Shown one piece after another: positions 1 to 10,395 of a stretch of 64,000 bases of DNA. How positions within the stretch are numbered: the stretch's first letter is position 1; each line of letters begins with the position of its first letter. The notes under the pieces were generated by a model, which was given only the letters and a program-made list of their open reading frames with translations, was not told the DNA's origin and did no database searches. The DNA is from Phocaeicola massiliensis B84634 = Timone 84634 = DSM 17679 = JCM 13223. Its GTDB lineage: Bacteria; Bacteroidota; Bacteroidia; Bacteroidales; Bacteroidaceae. The position numbers and the translations under genes are program-made. The stretch spans positions 2,466,602 through 2,530,601 of the forward strand of contig NZ_KB905472.1 of NCBI RefSeq assembly GCF_000382445.1, given 5' to 3'.

Positions 1-2207
1 TGAGGATATTTATCCCCATCACGAGTACTCCAATAGGTAGATTCCTGCAAGTCATATATTTTATCGGCAGTAAAGTTGCCCCAACTTGTGCTTTCACTAT
101 CGGCATATTCAATCTTCCAATGCTGACGGGGAAGCGGCTTGCCATTTTCATCCAACAAATAGAACTCGGCTACGGCAGCATTGTCTTTTCCATCTTGTGC
201 ACTCAATGCCTCCAGACAGAAATAACGTCCTGCAACAGTTTTTCCGAATTTAACTTCCTGCCAACCGTTGCCTGCTGTCAATTCGCCAATAGCAACCGAC
301 TTCTCACCCTTTAGATTAAGATTTTGCCCTTTAGTGCGATGGGTGGCGGGAGCCTCAGCACGTAACATATCAAGAATAGGTTTCTTTAATCCCGATACCG
401 TCGCTTTCTCAGGTCCCAGCAAATCAAGAACAATAATTTCATTCTTACCTTTCTTCAGCCAACAGCCGGGCATGAACAAAGTTTGTTGCGGTCCGATTTT
501 CCAAAAACGTCCCATTGCCTTTCCATTAACCCAAACCATTCCTTTTCCCCACGTTTGCATATCCAGAAAGACATCCCCTACCCGGTCTAACTCAAATGTT
601 GCACGATAGTAGGCAGGTGCATCAAGTTTTTCACCTTCCGCATATTTCTTTGACTCTGCAAAGTCATAATCAACCGGGAAACTATAAACTTCCCAATTCT
701 TTAATTCCTTCTTATCAGTCTCGGTCAGCAATTCGACCTTGTTCGTAATTCCTTTACGGTCATGGATAGCCACATCAAAATTAACACGCCCCATCGCTTC
801 AACCAGAATATCAAGTCGGGTACCTTTCTGCAACGAAGGAAGCACCAATGAATTCTGTCCTCGTCTGCGATCCAGACGTCCCAACAATTTACCATCGGCA
901 TATACTTGTGCCCAATCGTGTACTTCGTCTATTAACAGAGTAGTGCCTTCTTTCACTTCCGGCAAAGAAGTGCGATATAAAATCGTTCCCCAACCTTGGT
1001 CGAACTGTTCCATCGGTTTGATATCCTCTGAAAGCTTCGGCTCGGGCAGATTGTCAAATAACGGAGCCACTTCCTTCAGTTCAAATTCGGGAATCTCAAT
1101 TACCGGATAGGCAGCCGGAACATCGGGTATCACTTGTGCAGAGTCGGCATACTGCATCATCATCTCCCGCAACTTATAATATTTAGGAGTCGCCCAACCC
1201 GCTTCACTGATGGGAGCATCATAATCATAAGAACTGCACATGGCAGAATAAGCAGGACTATTTGCTCCTCCCCAATGTCCAAAAGTAGTTCCTCCATGCG
1301 TCATATACAGAGAAAAAGAGATATGGCGGTCAAGCATATCTTTAATACCCGAAACCATTGTTTCGGCATCACGGGTTTCGTGTTTGCGCCCCCAATGGTC
1401 GAACCATCCGCTCCAAAACTCGCTACACATCAAAGGTGCATTCGGACGAGCTTCTTGCAACTTCTTAAACTGTGCATCAATATTGGCTCCTGTTCCGAAA
1501 TTAATTGTCCAAACCAAATCATCCAATCCGTTACGCTGAAAAGTAGAACTCCAGTCACACTGAAACAGAGGTACATCGGTAAAACCGGCTCCTTTGACTA
1601 TATCACGTATATTGGCTATATATTCTTTGTCGGTAGCATAAGCTCCGTATTCATTTTCCACCTGTACCATAATGATATTTCCTCCGCGGCTCACCTGCAA
1701 ATCCGCCAATTCCTTACCAATCTCATTCATAAAGAGTTTTGTCCTTTCAAGGAAATAGGCATCATTGGTGCGGAGCTTGATATCTTTCTTTTTCAACAAC
1801 CACCAAGGCAATCCGCCCATTTCCCATTCCGAACAGACATAAGGACCGGGACGCAACATGATGTACATTCCATGTTTCTGTGCCAAACGGCAAAATGCAG
1901 CAATGTCATTCTGCCCTTTAAAATCAAACTCGCCCTCTTTTTGTTCGTGTATGTTCCAAAAAGCATAAATACAAATGGTATTCATGCCAAGTGCCTTACA
2001 CATCTGTATACGATGTTCCCAATACTCGGCAGGAATACGGGTATAATGCATCTCGGCTGCTTTTATCAGAAAGGGCTTGCCATCCAACAAAAATGTTTTA
2101 TCACCAATAGAAAAAGTATGTTTCTCCTTTTGTATAGGACTACACCCCATAAACATCAAAGAACAAAGGAAGAAAAACAAGACAAAGAGTTTACTTGATT
2201 CTTTCAT
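1..2207 (-). CDS. GH35 beta-galactosidase lipoprotein (3' end outside window)
   Basis: Predicted exo-acting beta-galactosidase of glycoside hydrolase family 35, removing terminal beta-linked galactose in the periplasm or at the cell surface. The first residues form a lipoprotein signal ending in MGC. The TIM-barrel motifs are present: QVENEYGAYA (acid/base Glu near residue 186) and MCSEFWSGW (nucleophile Glu near residue 263). About 735 codons are visible and the frame runs off the left edge, so only a short C-terminal piece is missing. The ATG at 2207 is the first start downstream of a good -7 box at 2242-2249. It follows two GH2 enzymes on the same strand but is separated from them by a terminator, so it can be transcribed alone. 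Family is confident; the natural linkage is not known. Confidence 0.92.
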   Translation of the reverse strand, partial: MKESSKLFVLFFFLCSLMFMGCSPIQKEKHTFSIGDKTFLLDGKPFLIKAAEMHYTRIPAEYWEHRIQMCKALGMNTICIYAFWNIHEQKEGEFDFKGQNDIAAFCRLAQKHGMYIMLRPGPYVCSEWEMGGLPWWLLKKKDIKLRTNDAYFLERTKLFMNEIGKELADLQVSRGGNIIMVQVENEYGAYATDKEYIANIRDIVKGAGFTDVPLFQCDWSSTFQRNGLDDLVWTINFGTGANIDAQFKKLQEARPNAPLMCSEFWSGWFDHWGRKHETRDAETMVSGIKDMLDRHISFSLYMTHGGTTFGHWGGANSPAYSAMCSSYDYDAPISEAGWATPKYYKLREMMMQYADSAQVIPDVPAAYPVIEIPEFELKEVAPLFDNLPEPKLSEDIKPMEQFDQGWGTILYRTSLPEVKEGTTLLIDEVHDWAQVYADGKLLGRLDRRRGQNSLVLPSLQKGTRLDILVEAMGRVNFDVAIHDRKGITNKVELLTETDKKELKNWEVYSFPVDYDFAESKKYAEGEKLDAPAYYRATFELDRVGDVFLDMQTWGKGMVWVNGKAMGRFWKIGPQQTLFMPGCWLKKGKNEIIVLDLLGPEKATVSGLKKPILDMLRAEAPATHRTKGQNLNLKGEKSVAIGELTAGNGWQEVKFGKTVAGRYFCLEALSAQDGKDNAAVAEFYLLDENGKPLPRQHWKIEYADSESTSWGNFTADKIYDLQESTYWSTRDGDKYP

Positions 2208-2241
2208 AATACGACATTAATAAGCTGATTATTGTAAAGTA

Positions 2242-2249
2242 CAAAGATA
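2242..2249 (-). promoter_or_regulatory. Bacteroides -7 box (TATCTTTG) for the GH35 gene
   Basis: Matches TAnnTTTG. A TTTG lies 17 bases upstream inside the preceding terminator hairpin, so the promoter and terminator overlap. Confidence 0.55.
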
Positions 2250-2252
2250 AAA

Positions 2253-2296
2253 ACAACTCTTCTTTCCAAATTCAACTTGCCGGAAAGAAGAGTTGT
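2253..2296 (-). terminator. Terminator after the GH2 gene
   Basis: A perfect 15-bp stem (ACAACTCTTCTTTCC with its complement) and a 14-base loop, followed on the minus strand by five T. It closes the operon ending at 2353 and sits just before the GH35 promoter. Confidence 0.75.
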
Positions 2297-2352
2297 ACAA
2301 AACGGAACTAATAAATAAAACTCTATCAATATAAGGTAGTAAATATACTGTT

Positions 2353-5300
2353 TTATTCCACTCTTAATTTCACTTTACCTTTTATTATATCATTGCTTTT
2401 AATCGGTTTACGATAAGGAGCATAATATCCATCCAAAAACATTTCGTTGCCGGCAGTCACAAAGTCGGCAACAAGAAAACAGATTTTATCTTTTCCCAGC
2501 CAAGAACGCCAATGCTGCTCGCCATTTGAACAAGCCGTTACTTTATGCCCGCTTCCGTCACACAATCCTGCATACCAAATATTTCGGCGGGTAGCCCGAA
2601 AGTCATTGCTGCCCAATTCATTAAAATCCTTGCTCCACGACCACGAAGGTTGTATTCGCGGATTTGTTTGTACAGGAAGACCCTGATAGAATAAATCGGC
2701 AGTACCTGTCGGGCGGCTAATGTGGTCATCAGGATACACACTCCACATTCCCTTACGACGCCAAAACGTCCGGTCATAGTCTTGCGGTGCTTCGAAGACC
2801 AAGCCCCATTGTCTCGGATTGACGTTCTGCAAAGCTTTAAATTGATACTCAACTGCCAATTCACCATTCGCATTAACCGTCAAACGATAACTGCCTTCAA
2901 ACTCCTTATAGCTTCCTGTTACAGTTACTATCACATTACTTTCTTCCTTATGCGCCTTTACTTCCACTGCCTTCCAGTCTGAACATAAATCGTTATAAAC
3001 AGGTGTATTGGCATTATGATTGGGATAGCATCCACCTCCGGTCAACGGAAGTGCCATCAACCACGGACCTCCTTTCAATACTTCTTTTCCTGCCTTCTTC
3101 AGAGACAAAATCTGCCCATTCAATCTGCTGATTTCACAGCTGAAGTTCTTTCCACTGATTACATAAGCTTTTTTACCGACTTTCAGCTTAGTCGGCTGCG
3201 ACAACCATTGAGGCAACTCATTTTGTTTTTGTTCTCCTACCGGTATCAGATATTCATCAACAACAAATCCACGAGGATCAGTAAACGACAAATAAAGCTC
3301 GTTTGCCTTATCGGGGTTGGCTATTGGAATCCGTATCTTCCCATCTCCCGAAGGAGGAATGGAAGCAGAAACCGTTCCCTTCTCCTTGCCATATTGCCAA
3401 GCAATCTTTATCTCATCCATATTCAGATAAGTATATCTGTTCTCCACATCCACAACCAATTCATTGGCTGGGGAAAGAGCTTCGGTAAGTACTTTGACCG
3501 GACTATAAATTTTCTTCATATCCCAGTATTCCGGTTTGGGACGACGCCAGCCGTCGATAGGTCCCCAAGCTCCATACCCGACAGCATTCCCGTCAGGCAA
3601 TTGAAAGATATCATCAATGCCCGACCAAATAGAACCGCCCAACACGCCTCGGGTCTGATACATATTTTCCCATGTGGGAGCCAAGGCCAATGCCCAATCA
3701 CTGCGTATGCCCGGGTCGGTCACCAGTTCACTACGATTATAAACATTCAAGTGGCAATACTCTCCATAAACCATGGGGCGATTGCTCTTTGCAGCTACCT
3801 TATAGCCATCAGGTCCGGGATAATGAATATTTGCAATAGGAGCCGTACTTCCCTGATTATTAAAGCCTCCATACGCCTGGTCGTGAAACGTATGCGGACG
3901 AGTAGAATCAGCTTTATACACATATTCTTGTATTTGGGCAAATTCTTTATTCCAATAAGACTCATTGGCCATAGACCAAAACAAGACAGAAGGATGATTA
4001 CGATAAAAATGAATCGTCTCCATATTCGCCTGGAGTATATAAGGATAGTATTGGCTATCCTGATAATTGAGTGTTTTCCAATTTTCATTGGCATGATGTC
4101 CCACCCAGCAAACCGGAGATTCTACTTCGACAAACATTCCCAGTTCATCACAGATATCCAGCATTTCCTCACAAGGAGGATAATGTGAAGTACGGACAAA
4201 ATTACAATTGGCGGCACGATAAAGTTCAATATCCTTTCGTTGCCACATTGCATCCACGACACGTCCCGTCAAAGGGTGCATCTCATGCCGGCATACCCCC
4301 CGCAACTTAACGGCGCGTCCGTTTACAAACAACTCGTTTCCACGGACTTCTATCTCACGAAAGCCAAAACGTTTCTCCACGGTTTCTATCACTTCGTCAT
4401 TTAAACAAAGTTCCATTCTCAACGTATAAAGATGAGGCTGTTCATTATTCCATAACAGCGGAGCGGTAACGGTATCCGAAAGAATCCCCTTCCAAACCTC
4501 TCCGACAGCCAGTTTCGGAAGACGCTGCTCTATGACATTAGGCAAACCATTGACAGACAATCGCAATGTCAATCCATTCTGTGCGTAAGTTGCCTTATTC
4601 ACTACAGCAGTCTCTATCTTCAGAGCCGCATTCCGATACTCACTGTCCAAATCTGTCACAATACGCACATCCGACACATGAGTTTGAGGAACAGCCATCA
4701 GTGTCACCTTTCTGGTAATACCTCCCAACTGATGAGCGGCATACTGAGTCAGACTGCCCAGCATATCAGCCAAAGACTCACTTCTCACAGCAAGTGCCAA
4801 CTCATTAACACCCGGTTTTAAATGCTTGGTCACATCTATTTCATATACAGTCATCCCCCCTAAATGATAACCTGCTTTTACCCCATTTAGATAAACATAG
4901 TATTCACTATGCACTCCGTCAAAACGTAATTTGACATTCTTATCTTTCCAATCTTCCGGCAAAACAAACGACTTACGATAACCTGCATACGCCATCGAGT
5001 CTACCTTAAATCCTTGCATCGACCACTGACCGGGAACAATAACAGACTTCCAGCCGGAAGAATCCGAGTGTTTATAAAACTCTTTTTCAGGCTGAGGATT
5101 AAACTGCCATGTTCCATTCAAAGACAAAACAGGCCGGTAAGTACCCGTAACACTTTTGGGAAGAACCGTATAAACCGGCAATACTTTTTCCACATCCACA
5201 TCCGTATCAATATGATAAGTCAGCACATTTCCCAATGCCTCTTTCTCTGTACCTTCAAAAGGAACCGGAGCTTTAGAATTGGAGGAATAAAGATTCAATT

Positions 5301-5772
5301 CGGATACAATGGCATTTGCACCTTTCCCGGCAACTTCAAACACCAATACCAACTGGCTGTAAGCATAAGCTTTACGTGGTAAGTCCAACAAATATCTTTG
5401 CTCCTTTCCGGCTTCCAACGTTACATTTTGGATTTCATTTCCATCTACGACAATGCGTTGTTTACGTTCATGGTCAGCCAGATAAACCACTTCCAACTGA
5501 TAGTCGGCATGAATATCCAACTGATTAAAAGCATAAATCACTTTTCCACCGAAATTGCAGGTTATAGCTTCCTTACTGCCTTTCACCTCCGAAGGCATCG
5601 TATAATTCTCTCCTTTTACCAAAAAAGGCTGTGCACCGGGTACACCACAATCATTGGCTGCGACCCTTGTCAATGAACTTTCCTGGGCAAGTGCCGGCAA
5701 TGCCCCTATAAGCATTGCTCCGGCTACTGCCAGGAAACGGTTCAATCTTTTTGTTATATTAATCTTCATCAT
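2353..5772 (-). CDS. GH2 beta-galactosidase-like enzyme, large
   Basis: Large secreted glycoside hydrolase family 2 enzyme (about 1,139 residues), probably an exo-beta-galactosidase in the periplasm. It has a type I signal peptide ending near PALAQE. Residues about 45-175 form an extra N-terminal beta-rich region before the usual GH2 jelly-roll, Ig-like and TIM-barrel domains, and a galactose-mutarotase-like C-terminal domain follows. Catalytic motifs: GVCRHEMHPLTG, SMANESYWN (acid/base Glu near 606) and MVYGEYCHLN (nucleophile Glu near 674). An upstream ATG at 5784 is possible, but the start at 5772 gives a more normal signal peptide. It is 27 bases downstream of the second GH2 gene and clearly in the same operon. 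The sugar specificity could also be beta-glucuronidase or beta-mannosidase-like; galactosidase is inferred from context and motifs. Confidence 0.88.
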   Translation of the reverse strand: MMKINITKRLNRFLAVAGAMLIGALPALAQESSLTRVAANDCGVPGAQPFLVKGENYTMPSEVKGSKEAITCNFGGKVIYAFNQLDIHADYQLEVVYLADHERKQRIVVDGNEIQNVTLEAGKEQRYLLDLPRKAYAYSQLVLVFEVAGKGANAIVSELNLYSSNSKAPVPFEGTEKEALGNVLTYHIDTDVDVEKVLPVYTVLPKSVTGTYRPVLSLNGTWQFNPQPEKEFYKHSDSSGWKSVIVPGQWSMQGFKVDSMAYAGYRKSFVLPEDWKDKNVKLRFDGVHSEYYVYLNGVKAGYHLGGMTVYEIDVTKHLKPGVNELALAVRSESLADMLGSLTQYAAHQLGGITRKVTLMAVPQTHVSDVRIVTDLDSEYRNAALKIETAVVNKATYAQNGLTLRLSVNGLPNVIEQRLPKLAVGEVWKGILSDTVTAPLLWNNEQPHLYTLRMELCLNDEVIETVEKRFGFREIEVRGNELFVNGRAVKLRGVCRHEMHPLTGRVVDAMWQRKDIELYRAANCNFVRTSHYPPCEEMLDICDELGMFVEVESPVCWVGHHANENWKTLNYQDSQYYPYILQANMETIHFYRNHPSVLFWSMANESYWNKEFAQIQEYVYKADSTRPHTFHDQAYGGFNNQGSTAPIANIHYPGPDGYKVAAKSNRPMVYGEYCHLNVYNRSELVTDPGIRSDWALALAPTWENMYQTRGVLGGSIWSGIDDIFQLPDGNAVGYGAWGPIDGWRRPKPEYWDMKKIYSPVKVLTEALSPANELVVDVENRYTYLNMDEIKIAWQYGKEKGTVSASIPPSGDGKIRIPIANPDKANELYLSFTDPRGFVVDEYLIPVGEQKQNELPQWLSQPTKLKVGKKAYVISGKNFSCEISRLNGQILSLKKAGKEVLKGGPWLMALPLTGGGCYPNHNANTPVYNDLCSDWKAVEVKAHKEESNVIVTVTGSYKEFEGSYRLTVNANGELAVEYQFKALQNVNPRQWGLVFEAPQDYDRTFWRRKGMWSVYPDDHISRPTGTADLFYQGLPVQTNPRIQPSWSWSKDFNELGSNDFRATRRNIWYAGLCDGSGHKVTACSNGEQHWRSWLGKDKICFLVADFVTAGNEMFLDGYYAPYRKPIKSNDIIKGKVKLRVE

Positions 5773-5799
5773 AGAATGACACACACTTCTTTTATTTGA

Positions 5800-8796
5800 T
5801 TATTTCATTCTCAGATTTATCTGTCCATAGCAGGGCAGAGCTTCCAATGTCTTACAATAATTTCCCCATGCTATCTCAGGATAATCCCAACGATTATTTG
5901 TGTATAAAATCAATTGCTCGTCGGCACGTTTGTTTATCCGGCAAGCCACAGAAGCATCTTCTGAAACAACCGATACCCGATGTTTGGAATCTGTTTCCGT
6001 AGAAAGTGAATAATAGTAAATATTCTCTTTCATACCTTTTGCCATTTGTGTAAGCGGCTGCTTACAATTGGCACCGGCATCTGCCCAATAATAATAGTTG
6101 TGCGTATCAGCCTGCCAAGCTTGAACCGGTTGTTCGCCGTATGCAGCCTGTCTGGACTGATAAAGGGACGTACGACCTTCATTTCCGGCAAACTCACCTT
6201 CCGGATAATAATTCCAATACCCTTTACGCTTCCAATCCAAGTGCTGGATAGCATCCGACAAATAGAAAGACAAACCTGTCTCACGTAAGAAACCATTGGG
6301 TACACCGGAAGTTTGATAATTAACCGACAACTCTCCTTTAGGAGATATCAATATATCAAACTCTGCTACAACGCCCCGGTAACTGCCGACAAGCGCTACT
6401 TTGACTGTTCCGTTTTCTTTCTCAGTGTAACTGAATGATGTTTTTTTCCAGTCCGAATCTGAAATCGTAAAATGATTGGCCATTTTACGAACCTCTGCAC
6501 CCGTCAAATGATTCAGGTTCACATAAAGATTAAGGAACGGACCTTTTTCTATGATCACTTGTTCGCCGGCTTTAGCATTGACAATCAATCCTGTAGCCTT
6601 ATCGAAAGGAATTTCAAAACCCTCTCCTCTTATCATCAGTTTATCACCATTATCGGTTACAATCAGTTTTTCTCCGTCAATCACAGCAGGATAGTCCACC
6701 TTTTCCACTCCCAACACAGGACGATAAGCATCAATCAAATCTCCTTCTGAAGTAAAGAACTCTACCAATAATTTCTCACCCTCTTCCCATTGCTCGGCAG
6801 GAATAGTCAAAAGTCCTTTCTGATGCGGTTCTACAAATCCTAGCCTTAAAGCTTTTTTCATACCTTTATAAGTATAAAAAGCTTTTATCTCATTCAAGTT
6901 GGTATGATCAAAACGATTGTATACAGTCAACATCAGTGGTTGTCCGGCAGTAAAAGAAAGATTGTCATCTGCCAGTAAACGCACAGGTGAATACGCTTTC
7001 TTGGTAGACCAAAATTCCGGTTTCGGACGTCTCCATACATCTACAATTCCCCATTCTCCGTATCCGACACAGTTCCCTTGATAATTTTCAGGTTTGGCAG
7101 TACGGGCAAACTCTTTCCAGAATGCGGTTCCAACCTTGGGCTGAGGCAATGCAAACACTTCATCCACATACCCCCAGATAGCTCCTCCCAATCCGCCCGG
7201 CGCATTGTACAAGCCATCCCACATCATATCAATAGATTTCCCCCAGAATTCACGGATATTAGGATCGGTCTGCAGAGTGGCATAGGTGTAACACGCCGGA
7301 TGAGCCCACTCATCATATAATGCAGGTATACCATGCCCCTGAAAATTACGGGTAGACATCCCCCATTGATTGATATTGCCATATACATTCTGATAGTGCA
7401 TACTGAGGATATCAAATATTTTAGCTTTCTTTTCCACTGCCGAACCGGGATAACTGAAAATAACAGGACGCGTGGTATCCGTAGCCTTCACCCAATCCCA
7501 GCAAAGTTGGAAATTTGTACCATAAACACTTTCGTTACCGATACTCCAAAACAAGACAGAAGGATGAGAACGGAAAGCTTTCACCATTTCCTGACATTGT
7601 CCCAAGTAACGGTCGGTATAAGCCGAATCACTCTGTGTATTACCCGGAGCATAATTCTTCTGCCGATAAGTATCAACAAAGCAAACAGCCGTCTCACTTT
7701 CCACATAGATGCCATAACGGTTACAAAACTCCAAGAAGCGTTCCGAAGGAGGATAATGGGAAGTACGGACAAAGTTCATATTAGATTGCTTAAAGAGCAA
7801 TACATCCAGACTATCCAAGTCGGCAGTAGTGGTTCGTCCTAATGTAGGATGTATATCATGACGACAAGCTCCACGCAATTTCACCTGACGACCGTTTACC
7901 AACATACGATCCTTCACAATCTCCACTTCCCGGAAACCGATGCGGCGGTCAAAACGGGAAAGTTCCTTGTTATCTCTGTATACAGCCACTTCCAACGTAT
8001 ATAAATTAGGATGTTCCGCATCCCACTTCAAAGGATTTGCCACAGGCAATAAGAACGTGTTTTTCCCCTTCGCCAACTTAAAACGACTTTGCGGCAACTG
8101 TACATTTCTCCCTTCTTTATCCTTCAACTCCAATCTTGCTTCCGCACCTTCTTTACCGATAAACTCACAATCAAAACGCAACTCGGCATCTTTATAAAGT
8201 GAATCCAAATGTGTTTCCACACTCACATCATACAAATGAGATTCAGGCAAAGCGAACAGTGTGACATCACGGAGTATGCCGCCGATAGGATGATGTGCGT
8301 ATCCTGAAGCATAAGAAATTTCGTCTAAACGGTCTTCTACTTCCAATTGGATTTCGTTCTTCTTCCCTACGCGTACCAGCGAAGTAATATCAGTTTCCCA
8401 ACGGGTAAAACCACCATGATGCTCACGGACAAACTTACCATTTACACTCAACTTTGCATGACTGTATACACCATCGAAGCGCAAAATAATTTGCTTTCCC
8501 GCATAGTCGGCAGGTATGGTAAATGTCTTCTTATAAAAGAACGGTTTATCATGTTCGATGGCAAACCCCTGCATAGCCGCTTCGCCGGGTACCTGAATAG
8601 TAGTCCACCGACTTTTGGGAGAGTACTTGAATGACCACGTTCCACTTAATGACATGACAGGTTGCCGCACTCCTTCCAACCGTGAAGGTAATATATAAGT
8701 TCGTCCCGAACAGACGGCACCGGATGCCGCATTCAAAGAAGAATATGAAAGCAGGCAGACACCTGCTATTAATAAAGTCTGTTTTATCGTTATCAT
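5800..8796 (-). CDS. GH2 beta-galactosidase-like enzyme
   Basis: Second secreted GH2 enzyme (998 residues). It starts with a short signal peptide (cleavage near LNAASG) and lacks the additional N-terminal domain of its downstream neighbour. Visible motifs are GACRHDIHPTLGR, VRTSHYPPS, SIGNESVYG (acid/base Glu near 420) and ALYDEWAHP (nucleophile Glu near 495). It hydrolyses a beta-linked hexose, most likely galactose. The gene lies between the sodium symporter gene (27 bases upstream) and the other GH2 gene (15-27 bases downstream). Two diverged GH2 paralogues side by side suggest different linkages or neighbouring residues in the same glycan. Confidence 0.9.
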   Translation of the reverse strand: MITIKQTLLIAGVCLLSYSSLNAASGAVCSGRTYILPSRLEGVRQPVMSLSGTWSFKYSPKSRWTTIQVPGEAAMQGFAIEHDKPFFYKKTFTIPADYAGKQIILRFDGVYSHAKLSVNGKFVREHHGGFTRWETDITSLVRVGKKNEIQLEVEDRLDEISYASGYAHHPIGGILRDVTLFALPESHLYDVSVETHLDSLYKDAELRFDCEFIGKEGAEARLELKDKEGRNVQLPQSRFKLAKGKNTFLLPVANPLKWDAEHPNLYTLEVAVYRDNKELSRFDRRIGFREVEIVKDRMLVNGRQVKLRGACRHDIHPTLGRTTTADLDSLDVLLFKQSNMNFVRTSHYPPSERFLEFCNRYGIYVESETAVCFVDTYRQKNYAPGNTQSDSAYTDRYLGQCQEMVKAFRSHPSVLFWSIGNESVYGTNFQLCWDWVKATDTTRPVIFSYPGSAVEKKAKIFDILSMHYQNVYGNINQWGMSTRNFQGHGIPALYDEWAHPACYTYATLQTDPNIREFWGKSIDMMWDGLYNAPGGLGGAIWGYVDEVFALPQPKVGTAFWKEFARTAKPENYQGNCVGYGEWGIVDVWRRPKPEFWSTKKAYSPVRLLADDNLSFTAGQPLMLTVYNRFDHTNLNEIKAFYTYKGMKKALRLGFVEPHQKGLLTIPAEQWEEGEKLLVEFFTSEGDLIDAYRPVLGVEKVDYPAVIDGEKLIVTDNGDKLMIRGEGFEIPFDKATGLIVNAKAGEQVIIEKGPFLNLYVNLNHLTGAEVRKMANHFTISDSDWKKTSFSYTEKENGTVKVALVGSYRGVVAEFDILISPKGELSVNYQTSGVPNGFLRETGLSFYLSDAIQHLDWKRKGYWNYYPEGEFAGNEGRTSLYQSRQAAYGEQPVQAWQADTHNYYYWADAGANCKQPLTQMAKGMKENIYYYSLSTETDSKHRVSVVSEDASVACRINKRADEQLILYTNNRWDYPEIAWGNYCKTLEALPCYGQINLRMK

Positions 8797-8823
8797 AATT
8801 ATATGAATAAGGTTAGCATTCCT

Positions 8824-10383
8824 TTACCACCAAAGCCAATAGAAACCAATCAGAATGGCAATGATGATGCAAGAAAAAATATTAAACAACTTACTTGTAT
8901 GAAATAATGAAGCATGAATAGTGGAGCATTGTTCCAATGACCGACTACGGTTGCCCAACAAAATAATAAGACCGCAACACAACAAGAAGACGATTCCCAT
9001 TCTATCCATCCAAGGCAAAGCCGGACAAAGAACTTTCAGTAAAGTAGAGAACACAAATGAACCCAATGCCGCCGAAAGCGCTCCATTTGCCGTTGCTCTC
9101 CGATAAAAGAAGCCGGCAAGAAAAATCGCCAATGCACCGGGACTCACAAAACCTGTAAATTCCTGAATATAATGAAATGCCTGATCCAATCCCGAAAGCA
9201 AAGGAGCAATGCACACCGCTATCAACAACGAAATAAAACTCGCCCAACGCCCTGTACGCACCAACTCACTCTGCCCGGCTTTGGGGCGAAGATAGGAACG
9301 ATAGATATCCATTGTAAAAATGGTGGAAATACTGTTCATCATCGATGCCAGCGAACTGACAATCGCTGCCGTAAGAGCAGCAAATGCAATCCCTTTTACT
9401 CCCACAGGCAACAGGTTGCTCAGCAGCCAAGGATAAGCCTCATCCGATTTTTCCAAAGGAGCATCCAAAGCAAATGCCGCAATGCCCGGAATAACGACCA
9501 GCAACGGAATCAACAATTTGATGAAACCGGCAAACAACATACCATTTTGCGCCTCACTTACCGATTTGGCAGCCAACGCACGCTGAATGATATACTGATT
9601 GCATCCCCAATAATATAAATTGGCAACCCATAACCCTCCTATGATAACCGATACCCCGGGAAGATCCATATACCCGGGATGTGATTTATCAAGTATAAGA
9701 TGGAATTTATCTTCCGCCTGATGACAAAGATTAGTAAATCCGGAAATAGCACCTTCCCCATTGCCAAGCATATCGAGCGCAATGTAAGTTGTTATCAATC
9801 CACCGCCTATCAAAAACACAACCTGAATAACATCGGTCAATGCCACGGCTTTCAATCCTCCATAAATGGAATAAATTCCGGCAAAGGCCGCCAGTCCTAT
9901 TATCCCTGCCAACATAGGAACTCCCATAACATTCTCAATCGTCAACGCTCCTAAATAAAGAATGGAAGTTAAATTGATGAATATGAATACCGCCAACCAG
10001 AAAAAAGCCATTACAGTCTTCACCCGGCGGTCAAAGCGTTCCTCCAAAAATTGTGGCATCGTAAAGATTTTCTTCTCCAGGAAAATAGGAATAAAAAACT
10101 TAGCCACAATCAGCAGCCCCAATGCCGCAATCCATTCATACGTCGCCATGGCCAGCCCGATGGCATAACCGGAGCCCGACATGCCGACAAACTGTTCTGC
10201 CGAGATATTGGATGCAATAATAGAAGCCCCTATTGCCCACCAAGCCAAGCCTCTGCCGGCCAAAAAATAGTTACTGGCATCTTGTGTCTCTCCTTTGCCT
10301 CTACGCGAAACGAAGAGTCCTACCAACAAAATAAGCAAGCAGTAGGCGATAAAGACTATTAAATCAATTGTTGATATATTCAT
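8824..10383 (-). CDS. Sodium:solute symporter (SSS family), probable sugar importer
   Basis: Inner-membrane secondary transporter of the sodium:solute symporter family (519 residues, about 13-14 hydrophobic segments). Family features include an N-terminal segment with RRGKGETQDASNYFLAGRG, the WAIGASIIASNISAEQF motif in the next helix, and SIYGGLKAVALTDVIQ. In this setting it probably imports the monosaccharide (or sugar acid) released by the periplasmic glycosidases. It is 12 bases downstream of the lactonase gene and 27 bases upstream of a GH2 gene, firmly within the operon. The substrate cannot be read from sequence. Confidence 0.9.
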   Translation of the reverse strand: MNISTIDLIVFIAYCLLILLVGLFVSRRGKGETQDASNYFLAGRGLAWWAIGASIIASNISAEQFVGMSGSGYAIGLAMATYEWIAALGLLIVAKFFIPIFLEKKIFTMPQFLEERFDRRVKTVMAFFWLAVFIFINLTSILYLGALTIENVMGVPMLAGIIGLAAFAGIYSIYGGLKAVALTDVIQVVFLIGGGLITTYIALDMLGNGEGAISGFTNLCHQAEDKFHLILDKSHPGYMDLPGVSVIIGGLWVANLYYWGCNQYIIQRALAAKSVSEAQNGMLFAGFIKLLIPLLVVIPGIAAFALDAPLEKSDEAYPWLLSNLLPVGVKGIAFAALTAAIVSSLASMMNSISTIFTMDIYRSYLRPKAGQSELVRTGRWASFISLLIAVCIAPLLSGLDQAFHYIQEFTGFVSPGALAIFLAGFFYRRATANGALSAALGSFVFSTLLKVLCPALPWMDRMGIVFLLCCGLIILLGNRSRSLEQCSTIHASLFHTSKLFNIFSCIIIAILIGFYWLWW

Positions 10384-10395
10384 ATTGCCATTTTC

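Noticed and set aside
1134-2198. 354-codon open frame on the + strand opposite the GH35 gene
   Set aside because: It is a shadow of the GH35 frame: no recognisable domains, odd composition and no promoter. Similar long antisense frames opposite GH2 (3016-4188) and thrC (43224-44252) were rejected for the same reason.
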